From Marvinbryantia formatexigens (lineage in GTDB: Bacteria > Bacillota > Clostridia > Oscillospirales > Ruminococcaceae): a stretch of 55,393 nucleotides of DNA. The stretch covers positions 1 to 55,393 of the forward strand of contig JAETPU010000027.1 of assembly GCA_021771035.1 (NCBI GenBank), in the 5' to 3' direction. How positions within the stretch are numbered: position 1 is the first letter of the stretch; each line of letters opens with the position of its first letter. Below are positions 34,059 through 42,307 of this stretch, piece after piece. The notes beneath the pieces were generated by a model. It saw only the letters and a program-made list of their open reading frames with translations. It had not been told where the DNA came from and did no database searches. Both the position numbers and the translations under genes were made by a program.

Positions 34059-35117
34059 ATGAAAAAATTCCTATCGTATTGTCTGGCGTTTCTGATTCTC
34101 CTGACGCTTCCCGGCTGCGCAGGCTTCCTAGACGGCAAAATACTCGGGCTCAACCGTTCCCCCATCTACCAATGGGGGACTGAGGAGTTTTCCTTTTATG
34201 ACGGCAGCGGAAATGAGGTTGATTTTCCCACCGACGACTCCCTAATGCTTTCCAGCTGCAACCAAAAAAACAGCGGCAATTTCCAGACAAAACGAGGGGT
34301 AAAAATCGGACAGCGGGCTACCGCAGCTCTGAACAACTATGAGCTGGATTACTTCAAATGGGCCGTTAACAAAATCGGAAAGACTGACGCCGAAGCTCAG
34401 CGTTACCAGGGGATCCACGATAGGTACAAAACCGCAACGGAGGCCTTGGCACATGCAAAGGACTTTCTGAGTCAGGATGAGTCCCTCTATCTGTGGATGG
34501 AGTTTTATCTGGACGCTGATGACAACCTTGTTCCCTTTTTGCTGGATGAGAACGGGGATTTTCTCGACGACAAATGGGCGTCGGGGCGGGACACCTACAG
34601 CATCAGGTTTACCATTAAAAATGAAATAATAAAAGATGTGACCGTGGAACACCGCAAGGGGGTTCCGATTCTGATCCGAAATGAGGTAAAATCCTTTCCC
34701 GATACCCTGCTGCATGACCGCCGACTCTCCTGGGACATGAAAAAACCGGACATTGAACAGGTGGTCGGCCCCTTGGTGGACCGTACCAGTGAAATCGGTT
34801 TTACGGCTCACTATTCCGAATCCCGAAATATTGATATCGAAGGCCATTCTTTCTTCGTCCGATATCTCTTTGATAAAAGCGGTCGGCTGAGTAACGTCTC
34901 CTATATCTCCGATAATTCGGAAAATGCCATGGGGGCAATTACTAAATTTATGAACTCCAAATTTGGAGAGCCTATCGCACTCGAAAAACATAAATATTTC
35001 GCCTCTGACATCCCCTATTGGGCTGTCAACTGCAAGGGATTCCGGTATTCCGCCGATATAGCAATCCATCCAAATGTGATGATTGTATTTTGCAGCAGGA
35101 GTGAGGATTCCGAATAA
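34059..35117 (+). CDS. Hypothetical lipoprotein
   Basis: A 352-residue secreted lipoprotein. Residues 1-19 form a lipoprotein signal (MKKFLSYCLAFLILLTLPGC) with lipobox LPGC, so Cys20 would be lipidated and the rest lie outside the membrane. The mature part has Asp/Lys-rich mixed strands and helices, no repeats, no catalytic motif I know. The ATG at 34059 has GAGGTGA 7 bp upstream. A TATACT box at about 34035 may be its -10. AT-richer than the backbone. Terminator at 35134. Confidence 0.75.
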   Translation: MKKFLSYCLAFLILLTLPGCAGFLDGKILGLNRSPIYQWGTEEFSFYDGSGNEVDFPTDDSLMLSSCNQKNSGNFQTKRGVKIGQRATAALNNYELDYFKWAVNKIGKTDAEAQRYQGIHDRYKTATEALAHAKDFLSQDESLYLWMEFYLDADDNLVPFLLDENGDFLDDKWASGRDTYSIRFTIKNEIIKDVTVEHRKGVPILIRNEVKSFPDTLLHDRRLSWDMKKPDIEQVVGPLVDRTSEIGFTAHYSESRNIDIEGHSFFVRYLFDKSGRLSNVSYISDNSENAMGAITKFMNSKFGEPIALEKHKYFASDIPYWAVNCKGFRYSADIAIHPNVMIVFCSRSEDSE

Positions 35118-35133
35118 TTCCGGCCCCCTGCCT

Positions 35134-35178
35134 GAATCGCCCCCTGTTCGGCACGTCGCCGGGCAGGGGCGATTCTTA
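35134..35178 (+). terminator. Intrinsic terminator
   Basis: GAATCGCCCC and GGGGCGATTC pair, with an inner GCC/GGC helix, followed by TTACG. The stretch from here to 35551 has no gene or recognisable element. Confidence 0.65.
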
Positions 35179-35551
35179 CGAATTCCCGGCAGCCCTATTC
35201 CCCCACACCATGTTATCCCCGAAGCCCCAATCATCTAGTCTTCTGGAAAAACCGCAGCGCATCCACGGGCACAGCAGCGTGATTTTTGGAATATCCCGCG
35301 TGATCGTTTTCTCAATCTTTCAACCGAAATTGCATAAAATTGCACTCTTTATCCAGTTATGCCGCCAATTCTTAAAAACTCGTCGAATTTAATATAATTT
35401 ACCTCTATTTTTATTGTTTTTATTTAAAATTTGCTGTACCTCTTGGATAAAATTCCGCTTATTCGTTGCCGAATGTCCGGTTTATAGTCTCCTTGCGAGC
35501 TGTGAATTCCCCCATTTTTAGTTAAAAAGTTGAAAATTATATCCGGCTTTG

Positions 35552-35580
35552 TTGACAACTTTTTAGAATCATGGTATCGT
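35552..35580 (+). promoter_or_regulatory. Promoter of the riboswitch-controlled gene
   Basis: TTGACA (35552-35557), 17 bp, TATCGT (35575-35580). Transcription would start about 7 nt later, right before the c-di-GMP aptamer. Confidence 0.75.
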
Positions 35581-35593
35581 TGAAACAATCGAA

Positions 35594-35668
35594 TATTGGC
35601 AAACCCGATGAAAATCGGTGACGCAAAGCTATAGGGTCTTCGTCCCTGGGACATGACAGCCAGCTGCA
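35594..35668 (+). promoter_or_regulatory. Cyclic di-GMP-I (GEMM-I) riboswitch aptamer
   Basis: The order of conserved blocks is the class I c-di-GMP aptamer: TTGGCAAAC opening P1, the hairpin CCGATGAAAATCGG with a GNRA-type loop (P2), GACGCAAAGC, a second hairpin AGGGTCTTCGTCCCT (P3), then ACAGCCAG closing P1. Two terminator hairpins follow before the gene, so ligand binding presumably chooses between terminator and read-through. Whether it is an ON or OFF switch cannot be decided from reading alone. Confidence 0.88.
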
Positions 35669-35676
35669 GCAACTAC

Positions 35677-35760
35677 ACACTGATCATCTGCGCATACTCT
35701 TGAGCAGTGTTTTTTTGTTATGCATGGTACGCCTGTAAGCTTTACGCCTACAGGCTTTTT
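35677..35760 (+). terminator. Two tandem terminators of the riboswitch platform
   Basis: ACACTG...CAGTGT followed by seven T (35677-35717), then GCCTGTA...TACAGGC followed by TTTTT (35731-35760). Both lie between the c-di-GMP aptamer and the gene at 35795. Confidence 0.75.
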
Positions 35761-35794
35761 ATTCGTCAAAAAATAAATGAAACTGGGTGTTTTG

Positions 35795-36070
35795 ATGATG
35801 GTACAATTAATCAGCGGCGAGTACTCCCTAGAGGGCCGAACGTATTGTTCTTTTGGACTGAAATGCGGCAATATCCGGTTTGAGGATATCTCCACCGACC
35901 GGTCTGCGGTGGAAAACCTGGTATGTCTGTGTAATCGTTTCGAGGTGTCGTCAGAGCATCTTGCGGATCTGATAGATGACTTTTTGGCAGCTCCTGATGA
36001 TGTCCAGTTTACCCGGCAGGCCCTCCCCTGCGCACAGCTGTTTTTGAATTTTGCCGCCAGCCCTGTCTAG
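35795..36070 (+). CDS. DUF6514-type small protein under c-di-GMP control
   Basis: A 91-residue protein with the pattern of the clostridial DUF6514 family: YCSFGLKCGNIRFEDISTDR (about 17-36), AVENLVCLCNRFEVS, then EHLADLIDDFLA. Its role is unknown. Two adjacent ATGs at 35795/35798 follow GGGTG; an ATG at 35777 is also in frame but has no ribosome site. The gene is alone behind a c-di-GMP-I riboswitch and two terminators, so its level should follow the second messenger; in related bacteria such riboswitches serve motility, adhesion and sporulation genes. Confidence 0.75.
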   Translation: MMVQLISGEYSLEGRTYCSFGLKCGNIRFEDISTDRSAVENLVCLCNRFEVSSEHLADLIDDFLAAPDDVQFTRQALPCAQLFLNFAASPV

Positions 36071-36296
36071 GCGCCTTTGGAGTTTACTCCGGTTTCCTCC
36101 TGCCGCCAGTTTGGCAGCCCGGCGATGAGTTTCCTTCCCTGTCCGTTCTCCCGGCCCCGGTCAATTCGCAACCGGCAGAACTACCGCCGTCTTTTGCGGG
36201 AGCACAGCGTCAATTTCTGTGATTGCCGCTGCGGCGCTCCTCTTTGCCCTCCTTGCTTTTTCTTCCCTGGTTTTGTATGATTGTAGTAAATGGTGC

Positions 36297-36323
36297 CGCG
36301 GGTTTTTTACCCGCTTTTTGAAA
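36297..36323 (+). terminator. Intrinsic terminator
   Basis: GCGGGT pairs with ACCCGC around TTTT, followed by TTTTTG. It ends the DUF6514 transcript region before the sigma factor gene; the 36071-36296 stretch shows no gene. Confidence 0.7.
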
Positions 36324-36398
36324 TTCTGAAAATTTTTTTGCAATCGCTGCAATAAAACGGCCCCTTCCTGCAATTAGTACCATAGAAAGGGTAGAAAA

Positions 36399-36971
36399 AT
36401 GATGAAGCTTCAAGACTCCACCTCCGCACAGACCGGGAGTGCGGAACATACGGAATTCTTACTCAGCCTGACAGCGCAGGGAAGCGGGGAAGCATTGGCG
36501 GCCCTCTATGAGCAGACCAGGATTTCTGTGTTTTCCTATCTGCTTTCCTATCTCAATTGGCACGACGCACAGGACGCCATGCAGGAAACCTTTTTGGCAG
36601 TCTATGAATCCTCAAAAAATTACCAGGCGAAGGGCACGCCCCTGGCCTGGATCCTGGGCATCGCCAGGAATACCGCACTGATGAAGCTCAGAGGGGCAAA
36701 CCGGGAAACCGTCCGGCCCCAGGAATACTGGGATGAAATTCAGGTGCAGATGCCCGAAGCTGCCATCGAGGACAGGCAAATTCTCCAGCATCTCCTGCAA
36801 AAGCTTACTCCGGAGGAATACCGGATTGTGGTGTTCCACGCGGTCAGCGGGCTGAAATTCCGTGAAATCAGCACAATTTTATCTCTGCCCTTGTCTACTG
36901 TCCTATCCAAGTACAGCCGATCAATGAAAAAACTAAAAAAAGCATGGGGAGAAGAAGTGCATGATGCGTAA
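36399..36971 (+). CDS. ECF-type RNA polymerase sigma factor
   Basis: A 190-residue alternative sigma factor. Region 2 is at about 30-90 (YLLSYLNWHDAQDAMQETFL, AWILGIARNTALMKLR) and region 4 at about 130-185 (LTPEEYRIVVFHAVSGLKFR, EISTILSLPLSTVLSKYSR). The last 11 bp overlap the anti-sigma gene, so both are translated together. AAAGGG lies before the ATG pair at 36399/36402. In RsgI-type systems the membrane anti-sigma factor holds the sigma factor until an outside signal is felt. Confidence 0.92.
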   Translation: MMKLQDSTSAQTGSAEHTEFLLSLTAQGSGEALAALYEQTRISVFSYLLSYLNWHDAQDAMQETFLAVYESSKNYQAKGTPLAWILGIARNTALMKLRGANRETVRPQEYWDEIQVQMPEAAIEDRQILQHLLQKLTPEEYRIVVFHAVSGLKFREISTILSLPLSTVLSKYSRSMKKLKKAWGEEVHDA

Positions 36972-38490
36972 TCGGGATTTCGAGGCTAAAATTAAAGCCG
37001 CATTTGAACATACCGCGCCGGATCGCTCTGAGCAGCTCAGAGGCCTTCTCTCCCAATGCGGCAGAGGAGCCGAGCTTATGAATACAAAGAATGAACCCGT
37101 CAAAACTCAAAAAAGGCGAATCCCCCTTTGGGCCCGCTGGACCGCAGCAGCGGCAGCTGTCCTTGTGTTGGGAACCGGAGTTTTCTTTGGCGCACGCTAT
37201 TATTCGCAGAACCTGGTGGTAGATTCCCAAATCCTGCTGGACGTCAACCCCAGTATTGAACTCAAGCTCAACGCCAACGACAAGGTGATGGAGCTCAACG
37301 CCAAAAATGACGACGCCGTGGAGATCCTGGATGACATGGATTTAAAGGGAACCGACCTGAATGTAGCAGTCAACGCGCTGCTGGGTTCCCTGGTGAAGCA
37401 TGGCTATATCGGGGAGGTCTCCAACTCCATTCTGGTCACCGTGGAAAGTGAGGACGCCGAGCATGGCCATCAGCTGCAGGCCCAGCTGGTGGAGGAAATC
37501 GACCGGATTCTCTCCGCTCAGTCCATCGACGGCGCCGTGCTCAGCCAGAGCCTTTCTGAGGATACTGACGCTGAACTCAAAACCCTGGCCGACCAGTACG
37601 GCATCTCCATGGGCAAGGCGGCCCTGGTGCAGCTTCTGCTCTCCAATAACCCCACCTACCGCGCTGAGGATCTCTCCAAGCTCACCATCAACGAGCTCAA
37701 CCTCCTGCTGGCCTCCCAGAAGGCGGCGCTCTCCGACAGCGGCATCAATTCTGTCGGGGCCGCCAGTGATAAGGCCTATATCGGGGAAGAGAAGGCCAAA
37801 CAGGCAGCGCTTGCCCACGCGGGGCTTGCAGAGCAGGACGTTACCATCCATAAGCTCAAACTGGATTTCGAGGACGGCCAGGTGGAATACGAGGTGGAAT
37901 TCTTCACCTCCACCCGGGAATATGAGTATGATATCAACGCAAAAACCGGAGAAATCCTCTCCTATGACACCGAGGAGATCGCGCCCTCTCATTCCTCCGA
38001 TTCTTCCGAATCCTCCTCATCCAGTGCCTCCGGCGGCGCTCAGACCGGGCGCATCAGTATGGAGAAAGCCAAGCAGATTGCCCTGCAGCACGCAGGGGTC
38101 AGCGCCTCCAGCGCAACATTCTATAAGGCGAAGCTGGATCGGGACGACGGGCTGGAGCTGTATGAGCTCAAGTTCTACACCTCCGGCAGGGAATATGAGT
38201 ATGAACTGCGCGCTTCCGACGGGGCTGTCCTGTCCTATGACTATGAGGAGCTTCCTTCGGAATCTTCCTCCTCCGGCTCCTCCGCGGCCTCAATCGACGA
38301 AACCCAGGCCCGAAAGCTGGCTCAGCAGCGGGCGCCGGGGGCAAAAATCACCTCCTGCAAGCTGGAAACGGAAGACGGCACCGCTGTGTATGAAATTGAA
38401 CTGCAGCAGGGCAGCACGGAGTATGAATGTGAAATCCGGAAATCCGACGGCGCGATCCTCAAGTGGAAATCCGAGACTGACGACGACTAA
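36961..38490 (+). CDS. RsgI-like anti-sigma factor with three PepSY domains
   Basis: A 509-residue membrane-spanning anti-sigma factor. A cytoplasmic N-terminus (1-56) should bind the sigma factor; one helix spans about 57-80 (WARWTAAAAAVLVLGTGVFFG). Directly outside is the RsgI signature ILLDVNPSIELKLNANDKV (91-109). Three PepSY domains follow at about 275-340, 365-430 and 445-505, each with GREYEYEL-like and SYD(Y/T)EE strands, joined by Ser-rich linkers (SDSSESSSSSASGG). PepSY domains often inhibit peptidases, so the sensor may respond to extracellular proteases or peptides; that is inference. Start ATG 36961 follows GGGGAG by 9 bp and overlaps the sigma gene. Confidence 0.9.
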   Translation: MMRNRDFEAKIKAAFEHTAPDRSEQLRGLLSQCGRGAELMNTKNEPVKTQKRRIPLWARWTAAAAAVLVLGTGVFFGARYYSQNLVVDSQILLDVNPSIELKLNANDKVMELNAKNDDAVEILDDMDLKGTDLNVAVNALLGSLVKHGYIGEVSNSILVTVESEDAEHGHQLQAQLVEEIDRILSAQSIDGAVLSQSLSEDTDAELKTLADQYGISMGKAALVQLLLSNNPTYRAEDLSKLTINELNLLLASQKAALSDSGINSVGAASDKAYIGEEKAKQAALAHAGLAEQDVTIHKLKLDFEDGQVEYEVEFFTSTREYEYDINAKTGEILSYDTEEIAPSHSSDSSESSSSSASGGAQTGRISMEKAKQIALQHAGVSASSATFYKAKLDRDDGLELYELKFYTSGREYEYELRASDGAVLSYDYEELPSESSSSGSSAASIDETQARKLAQQRAPGAKITSCKLETEDGTAVYEIELQQGSTEYECEIRKSDGAILKWKSETDDD

Positions 38491-38810
38491 GCGCCGGTTT
38501 CGGAACCTCAAACAGAGCGCTGTGCCCATAGATGCACAAAGCCGTAAGGCGCAGACAGAACGCGCCGCCGCCCTGGCCCCGCTCCCCCTCCCGGTGTTTG
38601 AAGCTGGTCTGGCTCAAAACGCCATAGCGGGCAGCCGGCCCCGGGGCCAAAGGGGAAAACAGAGCCTTTCCTTTTTGCCTATACTGTTTCGCCGTCCGTC
38701 AGGGAGGCGCCCCATACCGGCGGGCGCCCAGCCTGCCGGACGGCGCTTTGCGTCCATGGTCCAAGGCCTTTTATCGGCCGTCTGCTCTTAATCCGGCGGT
38801 ACAACAAAGA

Positions 38811-38847
38811 AAAACACCCGGGAATCTGATGATTCCCGGATGTTTTT
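38811..38847 (-). terminator. Bidirectional intrinsic terminator
   Basis: AAAACACCCGGGAATC and GATTCCCGGATGTTTT pair around TGAT with one mismatch. It lies between the converging anti-sigma and cold-shock genes. The 38491-38810 stretch has no other feature. Confidence 0.9.
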
Positions 38848-38864
38848 AATCCATTGGCCTGCCG

Positions 38865-39077
38865 TTAGGCGGCAAACACATTGACAGCGCGTAGCTTGCG
38901 GGGATCCTTAGGATCCGCCTCGGTGTCAAAGGTTACCTTCTGGCCCTCAGCCAGTGTTTTAAATCCATTTCCCATAATGGAAGAAAAATGCACAAAGACA
39001 TCGCCGCTTCCATCGTCGTTGGAGATAAATCCAAAACCTTTTCCCTCGTTAAACCATTTCACAGTACCGTTATTCAT
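38865..39077 (-). CDS. Cold-shock protein (CspA family)
   Basis: A 70-residue OB-fold RNA chaperone. RNP1 is KGFGFISND (about 13-21) and RNP2 is VFVHFSSI (about 27-34), with [14 protein letters not shown] at the start: all diagnostic. It melts RNA structure in the cold and in stationary phase. ATG 39077 follows TAGGAGG. Its leader of about 120 nt contains a terminator-like hairpin (39122-39172), suggesting control of read-through. Confidence 0.96.
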   Translation of the reverse strand: MNNGTVKWFNEGKGFGFISNDDGSGDVFVHFSSIMGNGFKTLAEGQKVTFDTEADPKDPRKLRAVNVFAA

Positions 39078-39121
39078 CAACGAATACCTCCTAAAAATAA
39101 TGTTATTCGAAATCGTGCAAA

Positions 39122-39172
39122 CAAAAAACCGTCGGCAGCTAGTCAAAATGGAACTTGACTAGGTGCCAACGG
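39122..39172 (-). promoter_or_regulatory. Terminator-like hairpin in the cold-shock gene leader
   Basis: On the minus strand CCGTTGGCA-CC-TAGTCAA pairs with TTGACTA-GC-TGCCGACGG, followed by TTTTTT, inside the 5' leader between promoter and start codon. It looks like an attenuator or an RNA thermosensor-type structure. Confidence 0.65.
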
Positions 39173-39203
39173 CAATCAATCAGTACATTTAGAATACTTG
39201 TTT

Positions 39204-39232
39204 AGTATACAGGTTTTTTATAGATAAGTCAA
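39204..39232 (-). promoter_or_regulatory. Promoter of the cold-shock gene
   Basis: On the minus strand TTGACT (39227-39232), 17 bp, TATACT (39204-39209). Confidence 0.85.
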
Positions 39233-39342
39233 GGGTTTTATCAAAGAAATTTTTTCCAGAATTTCTGCCGCCAGATCCCCGCTGTCTTACCGCGGCCCAC
39301 CCGGGCTGCAATACCGGGAAAAAACCAAGCGGCTGTCAGCGG

Positions 39343-40410
39343 CTACTCCTGGGGTTCCCCAATTTCCCCTAGGCAGAAATCGCTTTCCCTTAGGGAATAG
39401 CCCCGGATCTGTGCCTTAGGCGCGTCATCCACAATATAGCTGACCACATAGATTTCCCCATCCGGGAACTGCACCCAGCCGGTGTAACCCAAATCGCTCA
39501 CCGGGCTGCGGTCGTAGTCCAGGGGCATAATCCGGGACCACTGCTCGTCCCGCTGGGATCGCAGCAGGCTCTGGGAACTGGTGAGCGCCGCAAACATATT
39601 CTGCGTCCAGAAGCCCAGCCAGCCCTTACCGCCCTGCATAAACCGGTAGGTCACCAGCACGTTGCCGCTTTGCAGAAAACCTGCTGTGGGCCGGTGACAG
39701 CCGGGCAGGGGCATGGTGTGCAGGGGCTCCCAGCTCTCCCCGTCATCCCGGGAAATCGCCTTGTAGCAGTCATAGCCCTTACCGGAATTCTCCCGCATCA
39801 AGGCCACCAGCGGGCCCTGAGGATGCTGGACAATGGAAACCTCACACAGGTTGAGCTGCGGATCCTTTCCCACAACGACAGGCCCCTGCCAGGTACGCAG
39901 GTTATCGTCGCTGTACCACAGCTGCTGGGCCAGCTTTCCGGTTTCGGCGTCAGGATAATGCGCGGACAAAAGCAGACGCCCGGTACGGGTGGTGACGATT
40001 CTGTCCGGTACAATCCCATAGGCCGGGGTGTCAAAGGGGCCCTCCCATTGGGTTCCCTCTGCGTCACCCAGCCACAGGACAATGACAGGGGCCTGGGGAG
40101 CCTTGCCCTCCTGCGGCCTGCTTCCCCGGTTGCACACCACTGAAAGACGCCCGTCCGGCAGATAGGACATCCGCACACAGTCGTAGCTGTAGCCGGTTCC
40201 CAGCGTACTTTCGGACAGGTAGTTTTTCCCGCTCCAGGTCCGGCCCCGATCCTGCGAGGTGCAGTACACCACACGGGTATAGCTTCTGTCCCCATGGTGG
40301 GTCATCTCAGTAAACATACACAGCAGCTTGCCTTTTGGAGTGAGCACCACATCGGGGAACGCCTCATACACACTGTCGTCCCGACTGATGGTAAACTTCT
40401 GAACAGCCAT
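39343..40410 (-). CDS. Sialidase-like (BNR repeat) protein
   Basis: A 355-residue six-bladed beta-propeller of the sialidase superfamily. Asp-box motifs are SQDRGRTW (about 53-60), YSDDNLRTW and SRDDGESWEP; GSRPQEGKAPQ and EVSIVQHPQGPLVALMREN fit the exo-sialidase/BNR group. There is no signal peptide, so it would act inside the cell or on imported sugars. No transporter or sialic acid genes are next to it. The ATG at 40410 is 8 bp after AAGGAAGG; an ATG 6 bp upstream is too close to it. Substrate unproven. Confidence 0.8.
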   Translation of the reverse strand: MAVQKFTISRDDSVYEAFPDVVLTPKGKLLCMFTEMTHHGDRSYTRVVYCTSQDRGRTWSGKNYLSESTLGTGYSYDCVRMSYLPDGRLSVVCNRGSRPQEGKAPQAPVIVLWLGDAEGTQWEGPFDTPAYGIVPDRIVTTRTGRLLLSAHYPDAETGKLAQQLWYSDDNLRTWQGPVVVGKDPQLNLCEVSIVQHPQGPLVALMRENSGKGYDCYKAISRDDGESWEPLHTMPLPGCHRPTAGFLQSGNVLVTYRFMQGGKGWLGFWTQNMFAALTSSQSLLRSQRDEQWSRIMPLDYDRSPVSDLGYTGWVQFPDGEIYVVSYIVDDAPKAQIRGYSLRESDFCLGEIGEPQE

Positions 40411-40854
40411 CTTCATATCCTTCCTTTCCTGGGGCTGGCGGCGTCATGGCAGCGCAGCGCCCCGCTTCTTATACCGCTGTAGTCCGGCCGGGGGCCTTTT
40501 GCCCCTATTGTAGCAGATACCGGAGTTCCCCACAATGGCCCGCGCTGTTTTTTCTCACAGATACCGTCTCAAACCCTCCCCAGCCTGCAAGGCGCCGCCG
40601 GGAGAGAGACTCCAGCGGTTTCTGCCTGTATTTCGTAATCTGCCATCCCCGCCGGGATGCGCTTTTAGGACAGCGCCCCTCAGGCGCCCCGTGCCCAAAA
40701 ATACGCCCAAGCCTTTGCTCCCCGGGGATTGAGGCCTCCTCTTCCTCAAAATCCCGCTCTGCACCGGCATAGCCCAAGCCTATCCCTCATATCCTGTGGT
40801 AAACCGACTTGTGCATGGCTCCCCCGCCTGCACACTACCATCCTAACGGTACGG

Positions 40855-40885
40855 TTGACAGGCAGCTAATAATAAAGCATATTAG
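40855..40885 (+). promoter_or_regulatory. Promoter of the ferredoxin operon
   Basis: TTGACA (40855-40860), then 17-19 bp and CATATTAG (40878-40885), 30 bp before the first ferredoxin gene. The stretch 40411-40854 is gene-free. Confidence 0.6.
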
Positions 40886-40913
40886 AAATATCTTAATTAT
40901 TTAGGAGGTCTCT

Positions 40914-41120
40914 ATGCCCAAATCACTAAAAATTGCCAGAATCGGCACGGAATGCGTGGCCTGCGGCTGCTGCGTACAGGCCTGTCCCCGGGATGCAGTC
41001 CGCATTGTCTATGGCATTACCGCCCGGATCATCCCAGAACTGTGTGTGGGCTGCGGGCGATGCGCAAAAACGTGCCCCGCTGATGTAATTGACATCGTCG
41101 AACGGGGGGCTGCGCTGTGA
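40914..41120 (+). CDS. 2[4Fe-4S] ferredoxin
   Basis: A 68-residue electron carrier with two CxxCxxCxxxCP motifs: CVACGCCVQACP (about 14-25) and CVGCGRCAKTCP (about 43-54). Start follows TTAGGAGG. Its stop overlaps the GTG start of the next gene by 4 nt, so the two are translationally coupled. It probably passes electrons to or from the membrane NapH-like protein. Confidence 0.92.
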   Translation: MPKSLKIARIGTECVACGCCVQACPRDAVRIVYGITARIIPELCVGCGRCAKTCPADVIDIVERGAAL

Positions 41121-41749
41121 AGAAAAAGAGATGGAGCGACTATTTGTGGATTGGCGAACTCCTCTATTTGCTTCTGGGACTGTTCAATATCCTGTTTGCC
41201 TGGTTGGGAATGCTGTTTTTCTGTATTCCTCTCCTCATCGCTGTCTTTGGCGGAAGCAAGGCCTACTGCAACCGTTATTGCGGGCGCGGGCAGCTTCTGG
41301 GGATATTGGGCGAAAAGCTCAAGCTGTCGAGAAATTCACCGCCGCCCAAATTTTTGCGCAGCCGGTGGTTCCGGTATGGGTTTCTCCTATTTTTCATGAC
41401 GATGTTCGGCCTGATGCTGTTCAGTACATACCAGGTATTTATGGGAGCTCCGCTCTCCCAAACCGTGACGCTCCTGTGGGTGTTCAAGCTGCCCTGGCAG
41501 TGGGCGGACGTCAGCTTTGCGGCTCCATGGATCGGGCAGTTTGCCTTTGGCTTTTTTGGCGTGATGCTCACCTCCACCGTATTGGGACTCACAACAATGG
41601 TACTGTTTCGTCCCAGATCCTGGTGCGTCTATTGCCCTATGGGAACTATGACGCAGGGTATCTGCAAATTAAGGAATGGAAAGAAGGTCAAAAGCCATGG
41701 AGGATCAGGCAAAAATGATAGCGCAGCTGCTCAGGCTCTTAGCCAATGA
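41117..41749 (+). CDS. NapH-like membrane iron-sulfur protein
   Basis: A 210-residue membrane protein with about four helices (LLYLLLGLFNILFAWLGMLFF, FLLFFMTMFGLMLF, FAFGFFGVMLTSTVLGLTTMV). Cytoplasmic loops carry AYCNRYCGRGQL and the CVYCPMG...GICK motif, the arrangement of NapH/NosR/RdxA polyferredoxins that connect membrane and soluble electron carriers. It lacks the tandem 4Fe-4S domain of longer members; the two small ferredoxins of the operon may supply it. GTG start at 41117, after a G-rich site. Confidence 0.85.
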   Translation: MKKKRWSDYLWIGELLYLLLGLFNILFAWLGMLFFCIPLLIAVFGGSKAYCNRYCGRGQLLGILGEKLKLSRNSPPPKFLRSRWFRYGFLLFFMTMFGLMLFSTYQVFMGAPLSQTVTLLWVFKLPWQWADVSFAAPWIGQFAFGFFGVMLTSTVLGLTTMVLFRPRSWCVYCPMGTMTQGICKLRNGKKVKSHGGSGKNDSAAAQALSQ

Positions 41750-41999
41750 ACACCGGCTGCTGATTTTATGCGCACTGATGAACGGAAGGCTTACCGTTGG
41801 GGAAATCCATAAATGCGATCCCGGCATCACTGCCCCTGCCCTGTCGCAGCATCTGAACCAGCTCAAAACCGCTGGGATTCTTTCCTCTGAAAAACAGGGG
41901 ATGAATGTCTTTTACCAAATTCAGGACCAACGTGTCATTGCGTTGATTCAGTCCATCAAACATCATTACTGCACATATGAAGGAGACGCCGCCCAATGA
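41697..41999 (+). CDS. ArsR-family regulator
   Basis: A 100-residue winged-helix repressor: LANEHRLLILCALMNGRLTV, then GIHKCDPGITAPALSQHLNQLKTAGILSSEK (given here as the helix-turn-helix at about 35-65) and a wing NVFYQIQDQ. The usual metal-binding cysteine pair of ArsR helix 3 is absent; single cysteines near 43 and 91 remain. ATG 41697 lies inside the end of the upstream gene and the stop overlaps the next start by 4 nt, so it is embedded in the operon and probably regulates it in response to redox state or a metal. Confidence 0.88.
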   Translation: MEDQAKMIAQLLRLLANEHRLLILCALMNGRLTVGEIHKCDPGITAPALSQHLNQLKTAGILSSEKQGMNVFYQIQDQRVIALIQSIKHHYCTYEGDAAQ

Positions 42000-42181
42000 A
42001 ACTTACAGTAAATCCGCAGAAATGCCCGCAAAACCACAGGTGCCCCTCCATAGCGGTCTGCCCTAAGGGCGCGATTACACAGCAGGATGCGAATTCGCTG
42101 CCGCAGATAGACGGAGAAACCTGTATCGCCTGCGGAAAATGTATCAAATTTTGCCCCAAGGGAGCCATTGAATTCCTTTAA
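41996..42181 (+). CDS. Small 4Fe-4S ferredoxin-like protein
   Basis: A 61-residue protein with one complete CIACGKCIKFCP motif (about 43-54) and a modified first motif CPQNHRCPSIAVCP, where spacing is lengthened, so the first cluster may be missing or unusual. The ATG overlaps the ArsR stop (ATGA). Last gene of the operon. Confidence 0.85.
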   Translation: MKLTVNPQKCPQNHRCPSIAVCPKGAITQQDANSLPQIDGETCIACGKCIKFCPKGAIEFL

Positions 42182-42307
42182 CGAGCAAAATCAGGATGAA
42201 GAAAATCCCTCTTGCCCTTTCACCCGGATGAACACGCCGGGTATCGGAGAAATCCAGGAGTACAGCTTTCCCGCAATTGTCCCCGCAGTATACCCGCCCG
42301 CCTGGCA

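Noticed and set aside
37400-38791. Long open frame in another phase of the anti-sigma gene
   Set aside because: Dominated by Ser, Pro and Arg, a shift shadow of the PepSY protein.
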